From the NCBI RefSeq assembly GCF_900101465.1, contig NZ_FMZM01000009.1:122663-186662 (forward strand): a DNA stretch of 64,000 bases, given 5' to 3'. The notes below the pieces were generated by a model, which saw nothing but the letters and a program-made list of their open reading frames with translations, ran no database searches and was not told the origin of the DNA. The translations under genes and the position numbers were made by a program. Positions 40,921 to 48,998 of the stretch are shown here, one piece after another. Position 1 is the stretch's first letter. Each line of letters starts with the position of its first letter. The stretch is from Nocardioides lianchengensis. Its GTDB lineage: Bacteria > Actinomycetota > Actinomycetes > Propionibacteriales > Nocardioidaceae.

Positions 40921-42226
40921 CGACCGCCGGGAGCGGCTCGCGGAGCTGCGGGCCGAGGTCGCGCGCCTCGAGGCGGACCAGCAGCGCGGCGGCTGGTGGC
41001 GCAGCGTCGTCGTGGTCGCCTGCCTGGTCCTCCTCGCGCTGGTCGCCCCGGCGGCGGTCGTGGCGACCTGGGCGCACGACCAGGTCGCCGACACCGACCG
41101 GTACGTCGAGACGATGGCCCCGCTCGCCGACGACCCGGCCGTCCAGCGGGCCGTCTCGGCCCGGATCACCCGCGAGCTGGTCAGCCGGCTCGATGTCCGG
41201 GCCGTCACCGGCGAGGCCGTCGACGCGCTCGCGGACGCTGGCGTACCGCCACGGGTGGCCGCCAGCCTGCACGCGCTCTCGACCCCTCTGGCGAACGGGG
41301 TCGAGAGCTTCGTCGGCGTGCAGGTGGACCGACTGGTGGCGTCCGACGAGTTCGCCGCCGCCTGGGAGCAGGCCAACCGGGAGGCGCACAGCCAGATGGT
41401 CGCCGTGCTCACCGGCGAGACCGGGCAGGGCGTCGAGGTCGAGGGCAACGCCGTGCGGCTGAACCTCGCGGTGCTGATCGACGCGGTCAAGGCCCGCCTG
41501 GTCGATGCCGGCTTCACCCTGGCCGGTCGGCTCCCGACCGTGACCGCGCAGTTCACGATCTTCGAGTCCGCCGACGTGGAGCGGGCGCAGCGCGGTTTCC
41601 GGCTGCTCTCGGCCGCCGCCCGCGTGCTGCCCGTGCTGGCCGTCGTCCTCCTCGGCGTCGCGCTGCTCACCGCCCGGCGCAAGCGCCGGACCCTGGTGGC
41701 GGCCGCCCTGGTCGTGGCCGGGTCGATGCTCGCCCTCGGCCTCGCCCTCAACGCCTTCCGGGTCGTCTACCTCGACGCGGTCCCGACCGACCGGCTGCCC
41801 GCCGACGCGGCCGGGGCGATCTACGACCAGCTCGTCTCCTTCATCCGGCTGAACCTCCGGGCGGTGCTGGTGCTCTTCCTCGCCGTCGCCGCGGCGGCCT
41901 GGGTGAGCGGACCGGGTCCCGCCCCGGTCGCCGTACGACGGGGCACCACCCGCGGCCTCGACGTCGTCCGCCACGGCTCCGACCGCACCGGCCTCGACAC
42001 CGGACCGGTCGGCGCCTTCCTGGGCCGCTACCGCACCGCGATCCGCGGCACGGTCGCCGGCGTGGTCGTGCTCGCCTACGTGATGGCCGACCACCCGACC
42101 GGGGCGTGGACCCTGACCCTGCTCGTCGCGGCGGCGGTCGTCCTGCTCGTCACCGAGCTGCTGGCCCGGGACCCGATCCCACCCGTTCCGGGCGAGGAGG
42201 CGGCGCCCCCGCTCGCGGGACGGTGA
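40910..42226 (+). CDS. Membrane protein of unknown function
   Basis: 438 residues. A charged N-terminus with a short coiled-coil (RRERLAELRAEVARLEADQ), one helix (VVVVACLVLLALVAPAAVVATW), a large extracytoplasmic domain (ADTDRYVETMAPLADDPAVQRAVSARITREL, common in actinobacterial membrane proteins), then three or four helices. GTG 40910 overlaps the HdeD gene. No activity can be assigned. Palindrome site 6 lies within its last codons. Confidence 0.75.
   Translation: MEPDDRRERLAELRAEVARLEADQQRGGWWRSVVVVACLVLLALVAPAAVVATWAHDQVADTDRYVETMAPLADDPAVQRAVSARITRELVSRLDVRAVTGEAVDALADAGVPPRVAASLHALSTPLANGVESFVGVQVDRLVASDEFAAAWEQANREAHSQMVAVLTGETGQGVEVEGNAVRLNLAVLIDAVKARLVDAGFTLAGRLPTVTAQFTIFESADVERAQRGFRLLSAAARVLPVLAVVLLGVALLTARRKRRTLVAAALVVAGSMLALGLALNAFRVVYLDAVPTDRLPADAAGAIYDQLVSFIRLNLRAVLVLFLAVAAAAWVSGPGPAPVAVRRGTTRGLDVVRHGSDRTGLDTGPVGAFLGRYRTAIRGTVAGVVVLAYVMADHPTGAWTLTLLVAAAVVLLVTELLARDPIPPVPGEEAAPPLAGR
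42179..42195. promoter_or_regulatory. 17-bp palindrome, site 6, inside coding sequence
   Basis: CCACCCGTTCCGGGCGA, within the 3' end of the preceding gene. 36 nt to ATG 42231, with -10 GACGGT exactly 24 nt from the edge (42219). The conserved spacing argues that it is an internal promoter rather than chance. Confidence 0.7.
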
Positions 42227-42230
42227 CGCC

Positions 42231-42674
42231 ATGGCCACCTCCGACCCCGTCTCCTCCCGCCCCGACGCGGCGGTCCGCCTCGTCGGCCTGCTCGTCATCG
42301 TCGTCGGCGCGCTGATGGTCGTCGCCGGCGTCACGACGTACGTCGTGGTGCAGCAGACCCTCGCCGCCGAGAACATCTCCGTCTCCGACGACGCCGACTG
42401 GTTCGCCGGCAACGACGTGGCCGGACCGCTGTCGGCGTACAGCGAGGCGGCGACGATCGCCAAGCACGCCGAGGGCATCGCCGACGGCAAGACCTACGCG
42501 GAGCTCGCCCAGGACGACCCGCGTCGCGAGTCCGTCATGACCGCGTCGTTCCTGCGGGCCAGCCTCTTCACGTCCGTGGTCGCGTTCGGCGTCGCCGCCC
42601 TCGTCGTGGCGCTGGGCGCCGTGCTCGTCGCTCTGGGCTGGGCGCTGCGGCGGCTGGGCAGCGCCCCGGCCTAG
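42231..42674 (+). CDS. Small two-helix membrane protein
   Basis: 147 residues: helix LVGLLVIVVGALMVVAGVTTYVVV, an extracytoplasmic loop with AENISVSDDADWFAGNDVAGP, then a second helix near the C-terminus. Relatives are often mislabelled 'aromatic ring-opening dioxygenase LigA'; nothing enzymatic is visible. ATG 42231 coincides with the predicted transcription start from site 6. Overlaps the convergent YihY-like gene by 4 bp. Confidence 0.78.
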   Translation: MATSDPVSSRPDAAVRLVGLLVIVVGALMVVAGVTTYVVVQQTLAAENISVSDDADWFAGNDVAGPLSAYSEAATIAKHAEGIADGKTYAELAQDDPRRESVMTASFLRASLFTSVVAFGVAALVVALGAVLVALGWALRRLGSAPA

Positions 42675-43489
42675 CCGACCCAGCGGAAGGTGCGTCGTAC
42701 CCACGCGTCCTCGACCAGCACCCGGCCGACCACGGCGGAGACGACCAGCACGCCGGCGAAGCCGACCAGCCAGGTCGCCACGGCGAGGACCAGCCCGAAG
42801 GTCCCGAACTGTTGGGCGCTCGACGTCGCGTAGCGGGGCATCACCACCGTCGACCCGGCGGCGTAGGCCACGACGGCCGCGCCGGTGACCAGCGCCGGGA
42901 CGAGCAGCGGGCGCCAGGGCACCCGGCCGAAGAGCAGGAGATGCAGGGTCCACCACCACAGGACGGTCGCGAGCGCGGCCCGCAGGACCAGCCAGAACGG
43001 GTCCAGGGCGACGCCACCGACCCGGTCGTCGAGCCAGCCGACCACCGAGAGCCCCTGCATCGCGAGCAGCCAGCCCAGCAGCCACCCGAGGCAGAGCCGC
43101 CGGCCCCGGAACCCGCCGACGTGGGAGCGGCCCCACACCCGCTCGTACATCCGCTGCACCGCCCGCGCGAAGCTGGACGCCGACAGCAGGGTCAGCGCGA
43201 GGCCGAGCAGCCCGGTCTGGGTGCGGACCGCCGAGGCGTCCAGCCCGGCCGCGGTGCCGGCCACCTGATCGGTGACCAGGTCCGCGCTCGCCTCCCCCAC
43301 CCCGGTCACCGACTCGAACCGGTCGATCCCCAGTGCCGTCACCTCCTGCGGCAGGAACGCCGCGAGCACCACGACCAGCGGCACCAGGGCCAGCAGCCCC
43401 TGGGCGGCGACGACCATCGACCGGTCGATGAACTCCACGCGCACCAGCTCGGCGACCACCTTCCGGACGGGCGGGACGGTGTCCAGCAC
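42671..43489 (-). CDS. YihY/BrkB-family membrane protein
   Basis: 272 residues from GTG 43489, six helices. EFIDRSMVVAAQGLLALVPLVVVLAAFLP and SSFARAVQRMYERVWG match the family, followed by ATSSAQQFGTFGLVLAVATWL. GTG 43489 lies 38 nt from site 7, matching the regulon spacing; longer starts would overlap the palindrome. Function of the family is unsettled. Confidence 0.83.
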   Translation of the reverse strand: MLDTVPPVRKVVAELVRVEFIDRSMVVAAQGLLALVPLVVVLAAFLPQEVTALGIDRFESVTGVGEASADLVTDQVAGTAAGLDASAVRTQTGLLGLALTLLSASSFARAVQRMYERVWGRSHVGGFRGRRLCLGWLLGWLLAMQGLSVVGWLDDRVGGVALDPFWLVLRAALATVLWWWTLHLLLFGRVPWRPLLVPALVTGAAVVAYAAGSTVVMPRYATSSAQQFGTFGLVLAVATWLVGFAGVLVVSAVVGRVLVEDAWVRRTFRWVG

Positions 43490-43526
43490 CCGGGCGACGA
43501 GCGCGCGGCCCCTCGCGACCAGCCGC

Positions 43527-43543
43527 TCACCCGTCTCGGGTGA
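43527..43543. promoter_or_regulatory. 17-bp palindrome, site 7 (perfect)
   Basis: TCACCCGTCTCGGGTGA. 38 nt to GTG 43489 (-) and 37 nt to GTG 43580 (+, -10 CACGGT at 43567). Confidence 0.85.
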
Positions 43544-43579
43544 CCCGGCGCCCCGCGCCGGCCCACCACGGTGGACCTC

Positions 43580-44071
43580 GTGCGGTGGCTGCGACTGCTC
43601 GGGGTCCTCGGGTCGATCCTGGTCCTGTACCTGGTGGCGCCGGTGTCCGCCGACCCGCCGGAGCGGGTGGTGGTCCGCGCCGTCATCGGGGTGGCGGCCC
43701 TGCTCGGCCTGACGGCCGGCCTGGTCGAGCAGCTGCGCCGGGCGGTCCGCGACGACGAGCGGCGCGTCGAGGGCCTGGTCGCCGCCATCGTCACCGTCCT
43801 CGTCGTCTTCGCCTATGCCTTCTACGCCCTCGAGGTCCACCGGCCCGAGCAGCTCGACGGCCTCGTCACCCGGCTCGACGCGCTCTACTTCTCCGCCTCC
43901 ACCATGCTCACCGTCGGGTACGGCGACGTGCACGCCACCGGCCAGGCCGCCCGGGCCCTCGTGCTCCTGCAGATGGTCTTCGACGTCGTGTTCGTCGCCA
44001 GCGCCGCCGGGCTGCTCACGGCGCGGGTCCGCCGGGGCGCCGCCCGCCGTACCGTCAGCCGGGACGGGTGA
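43580..44071 (+). CDS. Two-helix potassium channel
   Basis: 163 residues. Four hydrophobic segments, the last pair being an Ion_trans_2 pore module with selectivity filter TVGYGD near residue 110. Conducts K+. GTG 43571 also fits, but GTG 43580 lies at the predicted transcription start and at the regulon spacing (37 nt). Overlaps the convergent sulfatase-modifying gene by 17 bp. Confidence 0.88.
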   Translation: MRWLRLLGVLGSILVLYLVAPVSADPPERVVVRAVIGVAALLGLTAGLVEQLRRAVRDDERRVEGLVAAIVTVLVVFAYAFYALEVHRPEQLDGLVTRLDALYFSASTMLTVGYGDVHATGQAARALVLLQMVFDVVFVASAAGLLTARVRRGAARRTVSRDG

Positions 44072-44957
44072 CACACCGGAACCCGAGGTGGGAGGTCGTG
44101 TCCCGGACGCCGTGGCCCTGCCGGGCGGCGGGCCGGTAGCGGCGGCAGTAGTACGGCGAGCAGAGGTGCGAGCCGCCCTTGGTGACCATCCGGTCGGTCT
44201 CGCGCAGCGCCTCCGGCGCCGGTCGTACGGCGCCGCCGCAGCAGGGCGAGGACGCGGGCTCGGGCGGCGCGAGCCGGTCGCGGTGGTCGGGCGTCCACGG
44301 CGTCCGGGTCCACTCCCAGACGTTGCCGACCATGTCGTAGAGCCCGTAGCCGTTGGCCGGGTACGACGCGACCGGGCTGGTCCGGTCGTGCCCGACCGGG
44401 TCCTCGCTGCGCCAGGGGAACGGCCCCTGCCAGGTGTTGGCCATCACCCGGCCGGCCGGGGCCAGCTCGTCCCCCCACGCGTAGTCGGCCCCGACCAGGC
44501 CGCCGCGGGCGGCGTGCTCCCACTCGGCCTCGGTGGCCAGGTCCTTCCCGGCCCAGCGGGCATAGGCCAGGGCGTCCTCCCAGCCGACGTGCACGACGGG
44601 GTGGTCGGGCAGCTCGCGCCAGGTCGGCCCATCGCCCGGCTGCCGCCACTGCGCGCCGGGCTGCCAGCGCCACCACCGGGTCCAGTCGTCGAGCGGCACC
44701 GGGCCGTGCGGCTGGGTGAACACCTGCGAGCCCGGCACCAGCAGCTCGGGGTCGGCGCCCGGGAAGTCGGCCGGGTCGAGCTTGCGCTCGGCGACGGTCA
44801 CGTGCCCGGTCTCGGCGACGAAGGCGGCGTACTCGGCGTTGGTCACCGGGTGCGGGTCCCACCGGACGTCGCCGACCTCCACCTCGACGACCGGCCGCTC
44901 CTCGGCGTAGAAGCGGTCGCTGCCGAGCAGGTCGAGACCGCCGGGGACGAGCACCAT
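44055..44957 (-). CDS. Formylglycine-generating enzyme (SUMF1/FGE)
   Basis: 300 residues. Full FGE-sulfatase domain: VPGG near the start, HPVTNAEYAAFV, HPVVHVGWEDALAYARWAGKDLATEAEWEHAARGG, DMVGNVWEWT, and the active-site segment GGSHLCSPYYCRRYRPAAR, carrying the two cysteines of the copper-dependent enzyme, then LGFRC. Oxidises a sulfatase Cys to formylglycine. The sulfatase gene lies 1.7 kb away in the same regulon. ATG 44957, leaderless from site 8. Confidence 0.94.
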   Translation of the reverse strand: MVLVPGGLDLLGSDRFYAEERPVVEVEVGDVRWDPHPVTNAEYAAFVAETGHVTVAERKLDPADFPGADPELLVPGSQVFTQPHGPVPLDDWTRWWRWQPGAQWRQPGDGPTWRELPDHPVVHVGWEDALAYARWAGKDLATEAEWEHAARGGLVGADYAWGDELAPAGRVMANTWQGPFPWRSEDPVGHDRTSPVASYPANGYGLYDMVGNVWEWTRTPWTPDHRDRLAPPEPASSPCCGGAVRPAPEALRETDRMVTKGGSHLCSPYYCRRYRPAARQGHGVRDTTSHLGFRCVTRPG

Positions 44958-44993
44958 GGGGTCGTCGTACCACGCCGCGGCGGGCCGCCCGCC

Positions 44994-45010
44994 TCACCCG
45001 GCTCGGGTGA
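44994..45010. promoter_or_regulatory. 17-bp palindrome, site 8 (perfect)
   Basis: TCACCCGGCTCGGGTGA. 37 nt to ATG 44957 (-) and 37 nt to GTG 45047 (+), a fully symmetric divergent promoter. -10s TACGAC (44969) and TTGGCT (45034). Confidence 0.88.
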
Positions 45011-45046
45011 GCCCGGTGCCGCCGCGCCCGCGGTTGGCTGCCGCGT

Positions 45047-46615
45047 GTGATCCCCCACCTGGCGCCGACGCTGCGTGGCTACCAGCGGGGCTGGCTGCGG
45101 CCCGACATCCTCGCCGGGCTCGCGGCGGGGACCGTGGTGGTCCCGCAGGCGATGGCCTACGCGACCATCGCCGGGCTCCCGGTCGAGGTCGGGCTCTACA
45201 CCTGCCTGGCCCCGATGGTCGCCTACGCCCTGGTGGGCGGCGCACGAGCCGTCAGCGTGTCGACCACGTCGACCATCGCCGTGCTGGTCGCGACCACCCT
45301 GGCCGGCCTCGAGATCGGCGACCAGGACGAGCTGCTCGGCGCCGCGTTCACGCTGACCTTCCTGGTCGGGCTGTGCCTGCTCGCGATGCGACTCTTCCGG
45401 CTGGGGTCGCTGGTCGAGTCGATCTCGCCGGCCACCCTGACCGGGGTCCGGATCGGGGTCGGCCTCACCGTCGCGGCCAGCCAGCTGCCGGCCCTGCTGG
45501 GCGTGGCCGCCGACCCGGACGGCGGCGGCTTCTTCGCCACCGTCGCCGACGCGATAGGCCGGGTCCCCGACGCCGACCCGGCCACGGTGCTGGTGTCCGC
45601 CGCCGCCGTCGGCGTGCTGCTCGTGCTGCGCCGGTGGGCCCCCCAGGTCCCCGGGCCGCTGGTGGTCGTCGCCGGTGCGGTCGTGCTGGTGGCGACGACC
45701 GACGTCGAGCGCACCGTCGGGCTCATCGACCCGGTGCCGTCCGGTCTGCCCGGGCTGTCGCTGCCGGTGCCGGGCGACGCGGTCGACCTGCTGCCCGGTG
45801 CGCTGGCGATCGCGGTGATGGCGTTCCTCGAGACGGTCCTCGTCGCCCGGACCAACCGCCGCCGCGACGAGCCGCCGATCGACACCGACCAGGAGCTGCT
45901 CGCCACCGGGATCGCGTCGCTGGCCGGCGGCCTCACCCAGACCCTGCCGCCCGCGGGCGGCTTCTCGCAGTCGGCGGTCAACCTGCGCTCGGGCGCCCGC
46001 ACCCAGCTCTCGACCGTGGTCACGGCCGCCCTGGCGCTGCTGGTCGCGCTGCTCCTCGCCCCGGTGCTCGACGACCTGCCGCGCGCCGTGCTCGCCGCGA
46101 TGGTGCTGGTGGCCATCCTCGGCCTCCTCGACCCCCGCGAGCTCGTCGTCTACGCCCGCATCGACCGCGCGGAGCTCTGGGTCGCCCTGGTCGTCGCGGC
46201 CCTCGGCCTGACCGGCGGGATGCTCCTCGGCGTGGCCGTCGGGGTGGCGCTGACGCTGGTGCTCGTGGTCCGCTCGGTCAACCAGCCCCGCGTCGCCCCG
46301 TCGTACGACGGACCGCCGGACGCGCTGTCCCTGCGCCTGACCGGCGGGCTCTACACCGGCAACGCCCGGTCGACCCACGACGAGGCGCTGCGCCTGGTCC
46401 GGGCGGCCGACCCCGCCCGTGTCGTGCTCGACGCGGCCGCGGTCACCCGGGTGACCATCCCGTTGATCGACACCGTCCGGGCGCTCCGCGACGAGCTGGC
46501 CGGCGACGGGATCGCCCTGACACTGACCGGGCTGCGGCCGGAGGTGCTGGAGGTGCTGCGCCGGTCGGACTGGTTCGTCGGCGCCGAGCAGGCCGGGCTG
46601 CTCGGCGCCCGATGA
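45047..46615 (+). CDS. SulP-family anion transporter 3 with STAS domain
   Basis: 522 residues. WLRPDILAGLAAGTVVVPQAMAYATIAGLPVEVGLY at the N-terminus, LPPAGGFSQSAVNLRSGARTQLS near 305, and a short STAS domain (ARVVLDAAAVTRVTIPLIDTVRAL). Divergent from FGE and convergent with the sulfatase gene (3-bp gap), suggesting sulfate released by the sulfatase as one possible substrate (inference). Confidence 0.93.
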   Translation: MIPHLAPTLRGYQRGWLRPDILAGLAAGTVVVPQAMAYATIAGLPVEVGLYTCLAPMVAYALVGGARAVSVSTTSTIAVLVATTLAGLEIGDQDELLGAAFTLTFLVGLCLLAMRLFRLGSLVESISPATLTGVRIGVGLTVAASQLPALLGVAADPDGGGFFATVADAIGRVPDADPATVLVSAAAVGVLLVLRRWAPQVPGPLVVVAGAVVLVATTDVERTVGLIDPVPSGLPGLSLPVPGDAVDLLPGALAIAVMAFLETVLVARTNRRRDEPPIDTDQELLATGIASLAGGLTQTLPPAGGFSQSAVNLRSGARTQLSTVVTAALALLVALLLAPVLDDLPRAVLAAMVLVAILGLLDPRELVVYARIDRAELWVALVVAALGLTGGMLLGVAVGVALTLVLVVRSVNQPRVAPSYDGPPDALSLRLTGGLYTGNARSTHDEALRLVRAADPARVVLDAAAVTRVTIPLIDTVRALRDELAGDGIALTLTGLRPEVLEVLRRSDWFVGAEQAGLLGAR

Positions 46616-46618
46616 ACC

Positions 46619-48946
46619 TCAGTCCCGGGCCATCGCGGCGTGGAACTCGCGCTCCAGGTCGACGTACACGTCGTCGCCGATGTTGATCTCGACCACCCGG
46701 ATCCGCCCGCCCGTGAAGGCGTACGGCGCGTCGTACTCCGCCGAGACCGGGTCGGAGCTGTCCCGGCCCACGGTCAGCCCCTCGCCGCAGAGGGCGAACT
46801 GGCCCGGCTGGGTCCGCCAGTCGCTCTTGGCGACGGCCAGGTCGTCGACGTAGAGCGTGGCCGTGCCGAGCGCCTCACCGTGCTCGCCGTGGCCCTCCTT
46901 GGCGAAGTCCATCCCGAGCACGTGCGGGCCCAGGGTCAGCTCGTCGGCCGACACCAGGTGCTGCTCGGGGGCGAGGCCGAGGAAGTTGTAGACGTAGTGC
47001 AGCCGGCGGTCCTTCACGAACAGCGAGTGCCCGCCGAACCGGGCGCCGTTGGCGATCACCACCCCGTGCGCGTCGGGGTCGTCGAGGTCGACCTGGGCCA
47101 GGATCTTGAACGAGCGCCCCTTGATCTGCGCGGCGGCGAACTCCGGCACCGGCGAGGTGTTCGGGTAGTAGCGGTAGACCCCGCCCTCGGGGAGGTCCGC
47201 GACCGGGAGGCTCTTGATCAGGTCCGCCACCGAGCGGTTGTCGAGGGGCAGCACGTCGTACTTGCCGGCCTCGACGTACCAGAGGTTGACCAGCTCCTTG
47301 ACCTTGTCGGGGTACTCCGCGGCGAGGTCGTGCAGCTCGGCCCGGTCCTCCTCCGAGCGGTAGAGCTCCCAGGTCTCGTTGACGAAGTCGGTCGCGGTCC
47401 CGCCCTCGTTGGGGGCGCGCCGGGCGACGACGTGCCAGCCGTCGTGCCACAGCGCCCGGGTGCCGAACATCTCGTAGTACTGGATGACCTTGCGGGTCGG
47501 CCCGTCGCCCTCGAACGAGTACCGCATCGACACCCCCGGCAGCGCGGACTGGTCGTAGCCCTGGACGGTGTCCGGCATCTCCAGGCCGATGCACTCCAGC
47601 AGCGTCGGGACGACGTCGACCGCGTGGTGGTACTGCGTGCGCACCTCGCCGCGGGCGGTGATGCCGCGCGGCCAGGAGATGACCAGCGGGTCGGCCACGC
47701 CGCCCTGGTAGGTGTAGCGCTTGAACATCTTGAACGGCGCCGAGAAGGCCGTCGCCCAGCCGGTCGGGTAGTGGTTGTACGTCGCCGGCGAGCCGAGGAC
47801 GTCGACCTGGGCCAGGTTCTCCTCCAGGTCGTCGGGCCAGGCGTTGAAGAACTTGTTCTCGTTGACCGACCCGTTCGGGGTGCCCTCGCCCGACGCCCCG
47901 TTGTCGGCGCAGTAGAGGATGATCGTGTTGTCGAGCTGCCCGGTCTCCTCCAGGAAGTCCACGATCCGGCCGACCTGCGCGTCGGTGTACTCCGAGAACC
48001 CGGCGTACACCTCGGCCATCCGGGCGAACAGCCGCCGCTCCTCGGCGTTCAGCTCGGCCCACGGCCGCACGTGGTCCAGCGGTACGGCGGCCTGGGCGTC
48101 CAGCGGGTTGATCTCGCTGAGCTCGGTGCCCTCGGGCAGGATGCCGCGCTCGACCATCCGCGGCAGCACCCACTCGCGGTAGGCCTCGTAGCCGTTGTCG
48201 AACTGCCCGGCGTACTTGGCGATGTAGTCCTCCGGGGCGTGGTGCGGCGCGTGGTTGGCGCCGGGGCAGAACCAGAGGTACCAGGGCTTGTCCGGAGCCG
48301 AGGTGCGGCTGTCGGCGATGAACGAGATGGCCTTGTCGGCGAGGTCCTTCGACAGGTGGTAGCCGTCCTCGGGCCCGTACGGCTGGTCGACGTAGTGGTT
48401 GTCCTCGGCCAGCGTCGGGAACCAGTTGTTGGTTTCGCCGCCGATGAACCCGTAGAACCGGTCGAAGCCGCGGGCCAGGGGCCAGTTGCGCCGGGTGGCG
48501 CCGACCGCCCACTCGTCTACCGGGATGTTGTGGTTCTTGCCGACCCAGTAGGTGTTGTAGCCGTGCTCGCGGAGCACCTCGCCGATGGTCGCGTTCTCCA
48601 TCGGGATGTGGCCGGTGTGCCCCGGGAACCCCTGCGCCCCCTCCGAGATCTGGGCGAAGCCGTTCTGGTGGTGGTTGCGTCCGGTGAGCAGGCATGAGCG
48701 GGTCGGCGAGCACAGCGCCGTGGTGTGCCACTGCGTGTAGGTCAGCCCCTGGTCGGCCAGCCGCTGCATCGTCGGCATGTTGATCCGGCCGCCGTACGGC
48801 GACCACGCCGCGAGCCCGGTGTCGTCGTACAGGACGAGCAGGACGTTGGGCGCGCCCTCCGGGGCGGACGGCTCCCGGAACGGCGTCCAGTCGGCGACCG
48901 AGTCGCGGACGTCGAGGTTGATCACTCCCTGGAATGGCTTCGTCAT
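46619..48946 (-). CDS. Type I arylsulfatase
   Basis: 775 residues. PNVLLVLYDDTGLAAWSPYGG near residue 33 supplies metal ligands; CSPTRSCLLTGR near 77 is the CxPxR formylglycine motif. ADNGASGEG near 345 and a C-terminal beta domain follow. No signal peptide is visible at MTKPFQGVIN, so it is cytosolic or exported another way. Its Cys needs the FGE at 44055. ATG 48946 is 36 nt from site 9 and at the predicted transcription start. Confidence 0.95.
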   Translation of the reverse strand: MTKPFQGVINLDVRDSVADWTPFREPSAPEGAPNVLLVLYDDTGLAAWSPYGGRINMPTMQRLADQGLTYTQWHTTALCSPTRSCLLTGRNHHQNGFAQISEGAQGFPGHTGHIPMENATIGEVLREHGYNTYWVGKNHNIPVDEWAVGATRRNWPLARGFDRFYGFIGGETNNWFPTLAEDNHYVDQPYGPEDGYHLSKDLADKAISFIADSRTSAPDKPWYLWFCPGANHAPHHAPEDYIAKYAGQFDNGYEAYREWVLPRMVERGILPEGTELSEINPLDAQAAVPLDHVRPWAELNAEERRLFARMAEVYAGFSEYTDAQVGRIVDFLEETGQLDNTIILYCADNGASGEGTPNGSVNENKFFNAWPDDLEENLAQVDVLGSPATYNHYPTGWATAFSAPFKMFKRYTYQGGVADPLVISWPRGITARGEVRTQYHHAVDVVPTLLECIGLEMPDTVQGYDQSALPGVSMRYSFEGDGPTRKVIQYYEMFGTRALWHDGWHVVARRAPNEGGTATDFVNETWELYRSEEDRAELHDLAAEYPDKVKELVNLWYVEAGKYDVLPLDNRSVADLIKSLPVADLPEGGVYRYYPNTSPVPEFAAAQIKGRSFKILAQVDLDDPDAHGVVIANGARFGGHSLFVKDRRLHYVYNFLGLAPEQHLVSADELTLGPHVLGMDFAKEGHGEHGEALGTATLYVDDLAVAKSDWRTQPGQFALCGEGLTVGRDSSDPVSAEYDAPYAFTGGRIRVVEINIGDDVYVDLEREFHAAMARD

Positions 48947-48955
48947 GCCGCCACG

Positions 48956-48985
48956 GTGAGCCCGCCCGCTTCCGGGCGGGCTCAC
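48956..48985. terminator. 13-bp perfect hairpin overlapping site 9
   Basis: Arms 48956-48968 and 48973-48985, loop CTTC. Lies past the stop of the secreted multidomain gene and could end its transcript. It overlaps the first four bases of palindrome site 9, so cruciform or hairpin and operator share DNA. Confidence 0.55.
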
Positions 48986-48998
48986 CCGATCCAGGTGA
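48982..48998. promoter_or_regulatory. 17-bp palindrome, site 9
   Basis: TCACCCGATCCAGGTGA. 36 nt to ATG 48946 (-), with CACCGT at 48958-48953 as -10. Adjoins the stop codon of the upstream gene. Confidence 0.78.

Noticed and set aside
42231..42674. Aromatic ring-opening dioxygenase LigA
   Set aside because: This label is often transferred to such proteins, but the sequence is a small two-helix membrane protein without metal ligands.
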